A stretch of 64,000 nucleotides of DNA from Heligmosomoides polygyrus polygyrus. Its lineage: Eukaryota; Nematoda; Chromadorea; Rhabditida; Heligmosomidae. Position numbers and translations under genes: made by a program. The notes beneath the pieces are model-generated. The model did not search any database, had not been told where the DNA came from, and saw nothing but the letters and a program-made list of their open reading frames with translations. Where the stretch lies: positions 24,989,253-25,053,252 of the forward strand of contig OX377203.1 in NCBI GenBank assembly GCA_947396885.1, given 5' to 3'. Position 1 is the stretch's first letter; each line of letters starts with the position of its first letter. Of this stretch, positions 39,745 to 51,524 are shown in pieces.

Positions 39745-40349
39745 GATATATTCAGGGCGTGGATAAGACCCACGCGAACAGCGCAATGAAAGGAAACTTA
39801 AAAAAAGAATACAAAATAATTTGGTGTGACACAGCATCGTACAGACATAGCAGACAAAAAGGTTGTGGCAGGACCAACACGTAAACAAATATTCATAGCA
39901 TCCTCCGTGTACCTTAATCTTCAAACCTCGGCATCGTTATCAGGTTGATGTTTCCGCTTCTGTGCCAGCGAGGTTGGTCGGTGGAAAGGCTTGTTCTAGG
40001 CCTGACGTTTAGACCGTTTCGTCGTCTTCCACCACTGAGTCTAGCAGTGTCGCTACAACTCGCTGTTAGCAGACCAGTAGCAAAATAACATAACAGCATC
40101 ACAGAGAAATCAAAAGAACGAAGCGTTGACATGTTTAAAAAGGCTTTGTTTTCAACCTATAGTAATGGGAAGTCTCGTAGACTTCTGTGTGTGGAATGCT
40201 GATTTGACTGTGGTCCTCGCCGAATGTACATGAAGCCGAAGCCTTCGAGTCCTGTGTTCTAAGAATCTGTCAGAGTAAGTCAAGCGCGGGGTCCACCCTA
40301 TATTTCTTCCATAGCGAGCAAATTTACCCTAGCCGAAGCAGTCTTAGAT
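39745..40349. other. Unassigned sequence
   Basis: No gene or known repeat seen; short frames only. Confidence 0.4.
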
Positions 40350-40475
40350 GGGATTTATACTTCAGACGCCGGGCGGCGCTGCGTAGCGAAATCTACCCGT
40401 ATAGATTGGGCTGCGCAGACGCCCGATCATGATGCCGTTCATAACGCCGCTCCGCGAAGGAAGTATAAATCCCGC
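40350..40475. mobile_element. GC-core palindrome (MITE-like), copy 2
   Basis: 126 bases, ends GGGATTTATACTTC and GAAGTATAAATCCC, with a GC-rich self-complementary interior. Flanked by CTTAGAT at 40343-40349 and again at 40476-40482 as a likely target duplication. Confidence 0.8.
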
Positions 40476-40559
40476 CTTAGATGTAAGGCTACGGTGGAAA
40501 TGTCGATTTGTCCATGTTTAGCGTTTTCGTTTTAAGAGATTTTGGACAAAGTTCTCATA

Positions 40560-41470
40560 TTTAAGGGTGAAAATGAGGACAGACCCCTTCCCCTCCTTTC
40601 TAGGCTTGCGCCAGTCTTGCTTTCTAGTGCGGTTGCTGCCGTTATGGCGACGTCCTTGCTGATCTTCCCTCCGCCGTGTCGGTATCGCGGCCGTTGCAGA
40701 GTGCTTGTGCGGCTGAGCAGCGGTGCTTTTTCGCAGTGCGTTCGTCGCCCCGGAGGAGGATCGATCCTCGCGACGCGACGGCGTTTTTCGTGTGTTGGTG
40801 TGGTGGTGAGCGGCCGCCGTCGCCGCCGGTGGCCGTGAGAACGCAACCTCGTCGTCGCCGTCGCCGTCGCCGTCGTGTGTGGCGCCGCCGCCGCCGCCGC
40901 TGTGTGTGTTGCATTTGTTTTCAGCGACGGCGAGCAGGAGGCTCTCGCATGCCGCGCTGCTGACGATCAATAGGGCCTCCAGCCCCGACGACACGACGAC
41001 GGCGGCTTATGCCTTGCCTCGGAGACTCTGTTTGTTGTGCGTGTTCACTTCGCCACGTGCTCGCCATTTCCAGCTCACGTTGGCGCACTATCCGCTTCGA
41101 CGCCTTCCCGTAAGGGGAAGTGTCCCTCCCGTGCGCGGCCGCCGCAGCTGTCCCGTGACTGCCGAAACTTCGCCGCTCATCAAGAGGCCGCGCGTTGTTC
41201 GTGACAGGCGACTGCACCAAAGGCGTTCAACATGCCGCATAGAAGTCGTTCTTTCGTGCCTTCTAGACATTCGTTTCCTTCTGCTTCTTTGCCGAATTCG
41301 GCTCAGTATGTCCTCCACCGAAATGCACCCACAGTTTCGCTTTCGCTTCCCGGTTCCAGTAGTCCGTTCAAGTCCGTGCTGCCGAGCTGGAAATCACTTA
41401 ACGAACGTTTGTCGCGATTAGAGGCAGCCCTCCCTAGAGCAGACTAGCACTGAATGGCGAGATGACGGCG
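40560..41470. promoter_or_regulatory. GC-rich, CpG-dense patch 1
   Basis: Marked rise in GC and CpG with runs of GCC/CGC/GTCGCC triplets (especially 40820-40915). Several long frames overlap on both strands, so composition alone explains most of them. The best candidate for a real first exon is 41232-41447 (plus, 71 codons, serine/proline-rich, ending LNERLSRLEAALPRAD), but no donor site was found in it. The region could be a promoter or 5' exon region. Confidence 0.4.
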
Positions 41471-42039
41471 GCGGAGTGCTAATATCTGTAGTTGTCATGG
41501 AAATAGAGCCCCGTCGCCTGTTCGTGCCATGATGTTCTTGCTGAAGAAGTGACGTCCGCCGTCCTGTTCGAGATTAGCAGTGTTTCCACGTGCGTTGAGA
41601 GATGGACGGCCGGCAGTGCGTGCACTGTGAGAGTGTCCGCACTTGCCTCTGGTTTTCCGTTGTTTAGAGGGACCGGGCAGGCGATCGGCCACCAGTTAAC
41701 AGCCATTTGGCCGACGGCTGTGGCTACGGCCCACATGGTCCTCGTCGCTGCTCTTCTCCAGTTCCTTATGCGGCATGTGTTTGTGTTTTATCCGACGCTG
41801 ACGCTCCGTTGTGTTGCGAGGGAGGAGTCGAGGCGAAGCGCCCGAATTTTCCATGCTTTGCCTTTGCGTACGCCAGCATTTCCTGGACGTTCATACCATG
41901 TCCCAGAGTGGTGAAGTGTTAGCATTCAAGCCATGTTGGGACGCCTCGCACCGCTGACACCAGGGAAGGGTCTTGGACGTATGTCTGGAGCACCACTGCG
42001 AGATTTGCAAAAATCGTAACGTTTCCTTATATTATCGTG
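41471..42039. other. Unassigned sequence after GC patch 1
   Basis: Open frames in two plus-strand phases and on the minus strand overlap at 41480-41920. None has clear splice sites. Confidence 0.35.
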
Positions 42040-42240
42040 CTTCGGCTGCACGGCAGCACAATCGGGGAAGGTGTCGCGTGCACTTGCTACCAGGTTCTTG
42101 ATTGGGATTTCCGGCCCAGGCCTTCCAAGGCTTCCAACTCATCCGAGGCCGGTGAATTGATACCAGAGTCGTCTGGGAAGGATGAAGCGCTGTCTTGTTC
42201 ATCAGCTGCCCGCCGAAAGTGGCTTCTTGAAGATATTTCG
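42040..42240 (+). repeat. SINE-A lacking its 3' third
   Basis: Head and body blocks are present (TACCAGGTTCTTGATTGGGA, GATACCAGAGTCGTCTGGGA, TTGTTCATCAGCTG). The sequence stops before the CGTAGAAGTAGAATGC block. Confidence 0.75.
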
Positions 42241-42257
42241 GTGTCAAAAGATAATGG

Positions 42258-42540
42258 TTAAAGGACAGAGTTAATCAATCCGACTTACGATGCGCCACGC
42301 ATTCTACTTATACGGGATGCGATGGAGGCAATTTGGACGCATATTCGGCTTATATGATGACTTGCGGTGGCCAGCCGATGAACAAGTCAGCGCTTTATCC
42401 TTCCCAGACGACTCTGGTATCAATTCACCGGTCCGGAGGGATGGAAGGCTTGGTTGATCTGGGCGGGGAATCCGAACTAAGAACCTGGTATGGAGTGCAC
42501 GCAGCAGCCGGCGCCTCCTCCGACTGCGCTCCAGCGCCGA
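42258..42540 (-). repeat. SINE-A, well preserved
   Basis: Full minus-strand order from the tail side (AAAGGACAGAGTTAATCAATC) to the head (GCGCCTCCTCCGACTGCGCT). Middle member of a cluster of three copies. Confidence 0.85.
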
Positions 42541-42647
42541 CGTTCCGGTGTTACTATAGCAAATTGCATCCCGATATTCCGCCGTTGACTAGATGAATAG
42601 ATTAGTGTGTAGGCAATTTGTGTTTATATTCCGTTATTTGGGCGTTT

Positions 42648-42922
42648 GGGCGCGCATAGCGCAGTTGGAGGAGGTGCTGGCTGTCGCATGCACCCGACTC
42701 CACGTCTTTTTTTTGATTTTCCGCCCAGGCCAACCAAGCCCTCCATCCCTTCGAGGTCGGTGAATTGATACCAGACCTGTCTGTTAGTGAGAAAGCGCTG
42801 AATCTTTAGCTGCTGGCAACATTGTAAGGCCTTCAGATCGTTTCCGCGATATCTCGTAGAAATAGGAAGCGTGGCGCATCCCAAAAGGGTATGAGTAACG
42901 CCATCCTTTATCCCTTTTTTTC
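42648..42922 (+). repeat. SINE-A, well preserved
   Basis: Head GGGCGCGCATAGCGCAGTTG contains the best A-box match in the window. The B-box is degraded. Tail TTTATCCCTTTTTTTCC. Lies head to head with the previous copy, about 110 bases apart. Confidence 0.85.
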
Positions 42923-43861
42923 CTTTACCTTCACACCTTTCAGAATGGGTTGCGAAGCGCTCCATCCCTCTCCTTTTTCTTCCCCTCCCTCCGCGTAGAG
43001 TGCCAGCAATTTTCTGGGAGGGTGGTGTCGTTCGCTGCCTCGAAATGTTTGGTTACTTTCCTGCATGAGTCTCCTGATTTAAATGTTCTCGTTAATGGAA
43101 AACCTTACTACATTGGCATCAAGCGGGACAATCCGCGAAAGGTGTAGGTTTTCGCCTCTGCTTCCAAGCACGAGTCATAATCACATGCGGTAGGATTGTG
43201 ACGATGATGCGCTAATTTAGGTATAAAGGCTGGGTGACTGAGCATCAGCATCGAAAGAAACAATGAAACAAACTAACGAAACCTTAGTGCAATTCGTCGT
43301 TTAAAAGAAGACAGGGACATGCTAACAATGTTCTCTTCCGCAGAAGGCAAGATGCTGAGCTCCCCGATACTCCTGTAAATGAGGAAACTTGACCTCACTT
43401 TCGACCTTGGAAATGACAGGTAGACTCTGAGATGCCCTCTTCTGTCAGTTGTCAAAGGAGCACCAAAAAACGCAGCTGGGTCAATGGAAAGCCTTCCTGT
43501 CGGAACTTTTGAACAATATAACTAAATCTGCTCTCTTTCGTCTGGTTCGAAGGCTAGACAAACCAAGCAGCTTAGCCCTGTCAGACACACGCGGAATATT
43601 GTCATCGTTCAGACCACGACATCTCAGAAGAAGCTTACGGGTGAAGTTGTTCTGAACACTTTCAAAGAGTTTATGCCCTTTCTTTGACAAGGACTGAAAA
43701 CTGAAGCACCACATTCTACAGTGGGCCTTATGTAAGATAAGATACTGTAAGATACTTCACCGCATGTAGCTGCCTTGTTAGGGCGAGCAGACGTTCTATT
43801 TGCTACGGTGTTAGCTCGTGGAGGCAGAATGCACAAAAAGAGCTGATCCATCACTTCGACG
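42923..43861. other. Unassigned sequence
   Basis: A short plus frame at 42950-43147 ends in a balanced stretch, but nothing supports a gene. Overlapping frames at 43449-43854 on both strands look like chance. Confidence 0.35.
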
Positions 43862-44030
43862 TCCTCAAATTGCTACCAGACTCGTCTGGGATGCACAAAG
43901 CACTGCCTTGTCCAGCGCACGCATATCGCTGCTTTGTTAGGATGAGCAGACATTCTATGCGCTTCCGCGTTATCTCGAGGAGGTAGAATGCACAAAGGGA
44001 GCTGTAGTCGGTTATCCTTCATGCGCCTTA
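43862..44030 (+). repeat. SINE-A, degenerate fragment
   Basis: Only the TACCAGACTCGTCTGGGATG block and a weak 3' part are recognisable. Confidence 0.45.
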
Positions 44031-44283
44031 ATGGATATCGTATCCCTTATCCTCTTGAAAATGTCTTCTACGAGCGCCTAATCTCTCTTAACAGTAGGCT
44101 CGTTTCTAATTGAGGAAGCGTATCGTGTTTCCAGGAAAATCGATGAAATCCTTCACCTAATGGCTTCTTGAAACTAATCCGTTGTTGACGTATTGCCTAT
44201 GTAATCTTAGAGAAAATTTCCTCCAGGGGGTGTTACTCGTTCCTCAGTTTGCCTATGTTTATGATGATTAGGCGTCTTCTATA

Positions 44284-45222
44284 TATACCATTTTCAGGTC
44301 GAATTGGACACTTTTCAAATCAAACTGGACACTTTTCAAACCAAATTGGACACTTTTCACGTCAAATTGGACACTCTTCTAAGCTCGCCTAAGACTTTTT
44401 AAATCAAAGAGAACTTTGCGAATTGCACAACTTTTGTACAGGTTGAACTACAGACTCAATAAAATGGTTGAAAAAAAATTGTTCAAGGAAAATTTAGAAT
44501 AACTTTTTTTTTGAATTTTTTAACTTTAGCTGCCCGAATGAGTGAAATAATTTTATAAAATTTTTACTTTTGGAGAAAAATAAGTTTGTATTTTGTTTTA
44601 AAGCGCAGCAAAGCAGCAACCATAAAGTGTACTAAAAAACCGGATTGCGCCATGCACTCGAAAAGCTCGTTGCGATTTTTATTTGATTGATAGTGTAAAT
44701 GCTGTATACATGGTATTACGAGGTATGCGCGTTCTTAACAATTGTACTTGTTGCATTGTCTACAGTTTTTTTTTTTTGTTCGAGGAAAAATTTCAGTATG
44801 TTTTCTTTAAATCTTTAATTCACTTACCCAATAAGTGAACACTTTAATTGAAATTTTATAAAATTCTAGTTCTTCGTGGAAATATAATGCTTGATAGCAT
44901 GTTTTAAAGAACAGAAATCCGGAAATTTTTTTTAGTACGAATGCAATACAATACAATACATGCTATTTTTTCTCCAAAAGTAAAAATTTTATAAAATTAT
45001 TACACTCATTCGGGCAGCTAAACTAAAAAAAAAATTCAAAAAAGTTATTCTAAATTTTCCCTGAACAAAATTTTTTCTAACCACTTTTTTGAGTCTGTAG
45101 TTCAACCTGTATAAAGGTTGTTGCAATTCGAAAAGTTCTCTTTGATGTAAAAAGTCTTAAGCGAGCTTAGAAGAGTGTCCAATTTGATTTGAAAAATGTC
45201 CAATTCGACCTGAAAATGGTAT
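44284..45222. mobile_element. Family H hairpin element, copy H2 (best preserved)
   Basis: Ends TATACCATTTTCAGGTCGAA and its complement, each in a TATA context. Near-perfect arms run about 330 bases inward on each side. The left arm contains four tandem units of the AATTGGACACTTTTC type against two in the right arm. The core GATTGCGCCATGCACTCG is at 44643-44660, followed by TTTGATTGATAGTGTAAATG. No coding capacity. Confidence 0.85.
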
Positions 45223-45358
45223 ATTTTGGTTTTATCAGATTGTCTTGAGAAAGGTATTTTTTGAATGATCTTTCCCTCATTTCAGTAGCCTTTTCTGTTT
45301 GAATGTTACCGCATATCTGGTCCCAGAATTGGATCTTAGCTTCGCATGCTAAATATTA

Positions 45359-46249
45359 GGGGGGGGGGCAAAAGTAATGAGACAAAATGAAAAAAATCTT
45401 TATCTCCCTATAACTCAATTACAACTCAACGATGTTGAGGAGTGTATTTGCCATTAAGGGCAAGGACCTTGCTGCCATCGCTCAGCCAACTTCCCGATCC
45501 CATCCGTCCAGAACTGCTTGAGCCTGGTGTTGATCAACTGCTCGATATGGTTGTCAAGGACTGCTTGGGTTCTTGTGTCCCTTCCGACTAGGAAGTACTG
45601 TAGGCTCATAGCAGTGGTAGTTGCATGGAGAGATGTCTAGCGAATACGGTGGGTGAGGCATGTGAACGTAGCCCAGCTAGCCAAGCTTATCCGTGCTTAC
45701 TTGTTCCCGATGGGGTGCGGCGTTGTCGAAGAGGAGAACCTTCTTGAAGCGCTGAGAATGAATAAAAGCGAGTCGCCGTCCCATCTCTCCTTTTAGTTCA
45801 TCGCGGTGCTCTTGGGAAACAGCCTCCGGTAAACCGATCCATGGGCGCAGACCCAAAAGCTCCAAAGATGCTTCTCGCCGTGAACATCTCGCCGAACGAA
45901 GGTCGGTAACAATTCACCAGGCCTCGCCCAGACTCGCTGCTTGGCAGGGTTAAGGTAGAAGACGTACTTCTCATCCTGCGTGAATATTGAGCCCAGGCTG
46001 CTCGGGGTTTAGAATTGGGGGAGATTTGCGCGACGCAGGTCGACTCGTCAGACTGGGGTTTCGGCATGAGACGGGCTGGGGTTTTTGGCATGCTTCTGGA
46101 AAGGGCGGAAGTGGTAACTTTTCAGATGGGCTTCAGTAAGTAGCATACAAACATACAAATACAACAAGTACGAATCCAGACTCCAGCCATGAGATATATG
46201 GACACGGCATGGGGTGTCTCATTACTTTGCCCCCCCCCCCCCCCCCCAA
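45359..46249 (-). pseudogene. Broken mariner transposon with G/C-run ends
   Basis: The left end is a run of G then CAAAAGTAATGAGACA. The right end is the inverted TGTCTCATTACTTTG then a run of 18 C, with TA outside both ends. The minus strand reads a mariner transposase in pieces: DEKYVFYLNPAKQRVWARPG (about 45930-45980), VRRDVHGEKHLWSFWVC, LLFDNAAPHRE (about 45715-45745) and HPPYSLDISPCNYH (about 45640-45680). The three catalytic aspartate positions can be placed, but stops and shifts break the frame and the N-terminal DNA-binding part is absent. Confidence 0.75.
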
Positions 46250-46317
46250 TAGCACTCGTTTTCACTGGGTTGGCCACGGTCCGCTTTTGACTTTACAAAT
46301 GTTAAGGATAGGGTTGG

Positions 46318-46558
46318 GTGTCAATGAATCCTTTGTGGAGTTGCGCCATGCGTTCTATTTTAAAGATGTCATGGAGGATACTTGATTAATATTTAGCCTT
46401 TATATTGAGTTGTGTTGGCCGGTGGATGGAGAAGTCGCGGTCTTTCCTACCCAGGGCAAGTTCAGTGACAGCTCACCTGTGTAGGAAGGGCAAACGGTAG
46501 GCAGGGCGGAATCAGCTCGAGGTGAAAACGAAGACCGGATCCTTCTCTGAACGCGCCC
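46318..46558 (-). repeat. SINE-A, diverged
   Basis: Blocks TTGCGCCATGCGTTCTATTT and TTCCTACCCAGGGCAAGTTC occur in minus order. The head retains GAACGCGCCC. Confidence 0.6.
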
Positions 46559-46698
46559 TTATGTAAGAGTGCAACTGTCAAATTGAGACTGTAAAGAGGA
46601 GGCTGCGCTCAACTGTTTTCGGGGCTGCGTGCTTATGAGGTACGGGATTCAATCTGGACTTGTTTTAGGAGTTGCTCGAGAACAATAGAGCAGCGTAT

Positions 46699-46994
46699 AA
46701 GGATGAAGGATAAAGGACGGCGTTATTCAATCCCTTCTGGGATGCGCCAGCGCATTCTACTTCTACGGGATGTCGTGGAGGCGACATGGATGCGTATTTG
46801 GCCGTACAATGACTTGCGGTGGCCAGCCGATGAACAAGTCAGCGCCCTATCCTTCCCAGACAAGTCTGGTACCAATTCACCGACCCCGGAGGGATGGAAG
46901 GCTTGGTTGGCCTGGGCGGAAATCCGAACCAGGAACCTGGTATCGAGTGCAGGCGACAGCCGGCGCTTCCTCCAACTGCGCTACACGCGCCCAA
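46699..46994 (-). repeat. SINE-A, reference-quality copy
   Basis: On the minus strand it carries A-box TAGCGCAGTTGG and B-box GGTTCGGATTTCC with about 50 bases between them, all body blocks, and a TATCCTTCATCCTT tail at 46699-46715. Among the least diverged copies, so probably a recent insertion. Confidence 0.9.
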
Positions 46995-47735
46995 TAGAGA
47001 AGTAGAGCATGATACACATAAATGATCCAGATGACCCTCGTGATGGCCGATGTTGTCTTGCCTCGAGGGCTGAATTCAGTCCCTGAATAGCGTTGAAAGC
47101 GATATGCTTTAATTGTCACCCTTTGGTAGGCGGCTACTGTAAGTCGGGTCTTCTCCTAGGAACTGTTGCCCTTTCGTTGAAGGTGCATCCATCAGCACAG
47201 TGGTACGTTCGCTGCTCAGCGAATATGCGCTGTCGTGCGTTTTCGTGGTAAAGGCCAGTAGACGGCGTTCGCATTCACTGGAAAACCCGTCCTCCTTCGT
47301 GTTTGTGGTGTTGAGTCGGCTGTACGTTGTACCACTTCCGTACTCTCGCCCCATTTTGTCGTCTATTGCCCTTTGTTAGGTTGTTTGAAGAATATCTGGA
47401 CAAATTGCTATCGTGGCACATGTCAAGCTGGAAAGACACCATCCAAAACGAACAGGACGCTTCTAGATAAAAATAGAAATATTCGACTTAATATAATTTG
47501 TACAGTGCAATAAATATTCGAAAAAGGTCAAAATAATTTTTCGGCAACATTTCTAGTTTTTTTTTTGTCGAAAATGCGTCAGTTGGTTGCACACGATCTT
47601 CCAATAAAACGAATACACTGTTGAAGTGTTTATAATGTTCTCATTCCTTTGGCTTCAGAGGTATTTGTAAAGCTATTTAATTTATGGTGCGAAATAGCAA
47701 AAATTTTTTGGAGGCGGCCGCGCCATGCCCCTTCA
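46995..47735. other. Unassigned sequence
   Basis: No gene. AT-rich stretch at 47455-47700 ends in a CGCGCCATGCCC motif (47719-47731) resembling the family H core. Confidence 0.4.
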
Positions 47736-48158
47736 CTAGGTAGTTATGCTTATCCGACATAGTATAAACGCCATTCACGTGAAGCTGCAGAACTGTGTGT
47801 TTTTCTGCGATAATTCCTGCTGTACCGTCGACTCCACATACATGGAGAGAGTAGCATTCACCGTTTATTCAACGCATGTATGTAGAGTCGACGGTACAGC
47901 AGGAATAATCTGAACATCCGCATCTGTAGGCAGTTTTTCGCACGTTGTGTAGTTTACATTGGAATGCGCCTGTTTATGATTTCTGTGGTGTCCAGTTATA
48001 CGTGAACAAGGTTTTAGGCGCTTCGTCTTTACTCCTGATGAAGAGGGATTGTGATCCGCGCTTTAGACGTAAATGATGATTGCGATGTAGATACAAATTG
48101 CATTCAAATTAGGCGACAAGGTGTTGAAAAAGTTCTGCTGTGTGATAAAACTACCTAG
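47736..48158. repeat. Inverted-end element enclosing a hairpin
   Basis: CTAGGTAGTT at 47736-47745 is inverted at 48149-48158. Inside, 47809-47912 is a strong hairpin with arms of about 35 bases (core TGTACCGTCGACTC) and a loop of about 30 bases. Confidence 0.55.
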
Positions 48159-48601
48159 TAGTCAGGCGTCAATTCTGTTTTGTAGATAACAATATTGTTA
48201 ATATTAATACACATAATTATCGCTTGCGTAACGGTAATTTGTTGTGGATAGCATCCGCATGCGTTGTTGCGGGACTCCGTCTTGCGTCATAGTGGATGGA
48301 GACTCTCGAAGAGAGGCTTAGATGTCCCTAATCCGGCCGATTGAGGTGTTATGAAAGATAATAGCGTAGTGTCGAGGCAGTCTGCATCCACTATTAGTCG
48401 ACGTCTATTCTCAGTGACGCCGCTATTGGCGTTTGCGATATTTTGTCTAAGAAGCGAATTCCATGGAGAACGAAGCGTTCTTGCACTCTTGCTCCGATGG
48501 TTGAGGATTTGACTACAGCCAATGTTATACCTATTCTTCGTTGTATTACTGCCTAAGATTTGGAGGGTCTCTTTGGTAGGGTTGAGATTTGGACGTTGAG
48601 A

Positions 48602-49444
48602 TATACGGTTTTCTCGTCAAACTAGATAATTTATGTCCAAATTGAGCACTCTTCTAAGCAAGTTTAACGCTTTTGGGATTCGTTCTAGTGTGGGGTGAGC
48701 GTCACTAAAGAAACGGAAGAAATATGAACAGTGTGGCATCTCCTGGACAGGAAATTGCAAAGAAAGGTTCTCTCCTAAAGGTCAGGGCAAGTTATTGTCT
48801 GTAAACTTCCAGTTTACAAAGAGTTAGCCTACCCTCGCATCTAGGATTGGTCCCGCCTTTAAAATCAAATCAAAATGAGCGTTTTCCAGATTAAACTAGA
48901 AGCCTCTAAAAGGTTAGAGTAATTTTTCTAAAATAATTTTTGCCCAAAATTAAGTATGACCTCTTTAAAGTTTTTTCAAAATTAAGTGCCCCAATACCTT
49001 GTTTGAATTTTTTTAAAGATTGTTAGTTTAAAAAAATTGCGGTTTAAAGCCTTACTGTAGGGAGGTAGCCATTTTTAGCGTGTTAGGAGCATGGAGCAAT
49101 CCCTTCCTTTAACACGGTAAAAATTGCTGCCCTTCTGTATTCTAGAATAACCATAAACAGCAACTCTCCCTTGGAAACCAAAAATGTTACGAAGCCTTAA
49201 ATAGGTTGTTCACTTATTGAAGCAGCTGAATTTTAAGAAAGTTCAAAGAATATCTTCCTATCAAAGAATATCACGCTAGGTTTTCTGGACAAAATTGCTT
49301 GAACCTCCTCGGACAAACTTTCTCTGGCAGACGCTCACTTTGATTTGGGAGGTGTTAAGTTCTATTTCAAAAATCGTCAAGCTTGCTTAGAAAAGGGTCG
49401 AATTTGGTTTTAGAAGCATACAATTTGACGTGGAGGTCGTATAT
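48602..49444. mobile_element. Family H hairpin element, copy H3
   Basis: Ends TATACGGTTTTCTCGTCAAA and the inverted TTTGACGTGGAGGTCGTATA. Inward are TTCTAAGCAAG and its complement CTTGCTTAGAA. More diverged than H2; the core motif is not clearly retained. Confidence 0.6.
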
Positions 49445-49469
49445 TACCCCATTCATGGCTTTCCGGGCG

Positions 49470-49742
49470 TTGAAATACAGTGAGAGGCGCTGGCTGTCGC
49501 ATGGACTCTGTATAGAGGTCTCCACCCAAGTGAGCCAGCCCTTTCATCCCCCTGAGGTCGGTAGATATGTATCAGAATTGTATGGGGATGATGAAACCAT
49601 CACATCTCCTTAGGGTCCATCGCCTGGCCACTACTACTCATCGCATAGGCCAAACACACATTTAGACGACCTCATCGATGCCCCGTAGAAGTGGAATGCG
49701 TGGCGCATGGCGAATTGGTTAACACGCTCCTTCATGCTTCGT
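49470..49742 (+). repeat. SINE-A, diverged
   Basis: Starts in GAGGCGCTGGCTGTCGCATG and ends with CCCCGTAGAAGTGGAATGCG. The B-box region is shortened. Confidence 0.65.
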
Positions 49743-50327
49743 TCGGTGCACCTTCCTGCACTAGCCATTGCCGCTAGTGCCTCTTTTGTGCCTCTTAAAG
49801 TTTCTAACTTGATATGGATGTCCCGAATTGGAGTTTCTTAGTCGTTCGCAGAGGTGCGCTGAATTCATGCGAAGGAACATTGTTTGCCTAGTAGTACTAG
49901 CTGGTCAGCAGAAGCAGATTTCGTTCCTTTATAGAGGATCCACTGTCTGTCGGGTCATCGACGCAAGTCTATTGGAAGGGGTGAATTGTGCACTCGAGCT
50001 TAGAGCGAATTATTTTTAGAAGGCATCTCCGGTATTTGTTTGAAGAATTTCTCCACCAGGCTGTTGTGATGTTTGCGAAAGTGCAGCTCGGTGATAGGAT
50101 CTCGGCAAATGCGCTGGGTTTCTCACAGCTGCTCACTTGAGCGTCGTTGAATCGTCTGTTGTGAGAAATTAAACGAAGAAACCTTTGAATATCGCAATAA
50201 GAAGGTTCGAGGCTAAGCGGTGCATTAAGTAGGCAGTGTAGTGAGCAATATAGTGTCAATGGCAGTGTTCTATGATAATTGACCGGGAGGCATTCAAACG
50301 TAATTTCTCATGCGAGGATTAAACCTC
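49743..50327. other. Unassigned sequence
   Basis: No gene or repeat recognised. Confidence 0.4.
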
Positions 50328-50373
50328 AAGGAAAACGGGACGGGATCCCAACTGTTCCCGTCCCGTTTTCCTT
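50328..50373. repeat. Perfect 18-bp hairpin
   Basis: AAGGAAAACGGGACGGGA at 50328-50345 and its exact complement at 50356-50373, with a 10-base loop. Confidence 0.85.
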
Positions 50374-50389
50374 GTTTGCGTATGTGGGA

Positions 50390-50605
50390 TTCGGCAGAAA
50401 ATGTCGGTGCATGGTTTTCCGTCCAGTTCAACCAGACTTCTTTGCTCATGAAGTTGATAACTGTTGTTCCAGACCTGTCTGGGAAGAATAAAAGACTGGG
50501 TTCTCTCTTGGCTTAGAGTACTGTATAAGCGAAATGAGAACTCAAGCTGCTTCTAGGGCACGCATCGCTAACGCTATTCGACTACGCCAATGTTATCCTT
50601 TGTCC
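50390..50605 (+). repeat. SINE-A, degenerate
   Basis: GTCCAGTTCAACCAGACTTC and CCAGACCTGTCTGGGAAGAA blocks, with a TATCCTTTG tail at 50594. Confidence 0.5.
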
Positions 50606-51439
50606 GTATTGCAGCTTTGCTACCTTAACGTTCCATTTTGTGCAAATAATTGCCTCTCCTTTCCCTCGCAGTGTTTTTTAGATTCCAAATTGTCTTCTGC
50701 CTTCTGAATGCGCTTTGAATTCACACAATGGATTGCTTGATTGATGATAAAAGAAAAGGGCGGCTTAACGAGGAAAGTCAACGAAGTGACCGTGGAGATT
50801 TTCAAAGTGATCTATAAAGGGTTGTAGGGCGTTGTCTGAGAAGCACCATAGTGATGTCCACATTTCCTGCTGGGTAGGTTAAAAAAGCGCTCAACTACGG
50901 GCTGATAACGCAAAACTGGGTTCAGGGATACCCTCGTCGAGCTCAGAAATAATCATGCAAGGAGCTTCAGTCACTGCTAGAACTTGCGGTTTGGCAATTT
51001 CCTAATAGCAACAAGGTGGAACATTCATTCGAGGCATCCACCAGAAAGGCAACAGCGATCGGATTGCGACTGGATAGCGCCGCCGGGCTTGCGAGAGAGT
51101 GATCCAGAGATCGATTCCGGGGGTGGGATTTATACATTGCTAGTGGAGTTTTTCGCGTTTTCATCATTGTAGAGTTAATTTGACGCCGGAAATGTGCAGT
51201 GTTCTCTTTTCAACTTCGTTTTTAAACCCTTGCTAGATGTGGAGCAGGTTAACCTGCGTCGATTAGAGATACGCCGCTGGCCATTAGATCATGGTTGTCT
51301 TATTGGGAGGCTCTCTCAGATGACATCCATATACATATACTAGAGGGCCGCAGGAAATTTGGAAATCACTGTGGTGCTTTCCAGACAACGACCTACGATC
51401 CTGTATAGGTCGCTTTGAGAATCTCCGCGGTCACTTCGT
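50606..51439. other. Unassigned sequence
   Basis: Short frames only; no recognised repeat. Confidence 0.4.
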
Positions 51440-51440
51440 T

Positions 51441-51495
51441 GACTTCTTCTTCTTCTTCTTCAGCGTCTGTCCCGCTTCGTAGCGGGGTCCGCTAT
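51441..51495 (-). repeat. LINE 3' tail remnant
   Basis: (TTC)n at 51441-51460 followed by AGCGTCTGTCCCGCTTCGTA, the same wording as the 3' end of the LINE fragment near 4120-4136. It looks like only the tail of a heavily 5'-truncated copy. Confidence 0.5.
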
Positions 51496-51524
51496 TCTGT
51501 TGTCATGACGTTGACCTTCCTCGT

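Noticed and set aside
40879..41421. 180-codon ORF
   Set aside because: Located in the GC-rich patch with other long frames open on both strands; no splice sites or family resemblance.
50328..50373. Hairpin resembling a bacterial intrinsic terminator
   Set aside because: The setting is a nematode nuclear genome and no T-run of the required kind follows.
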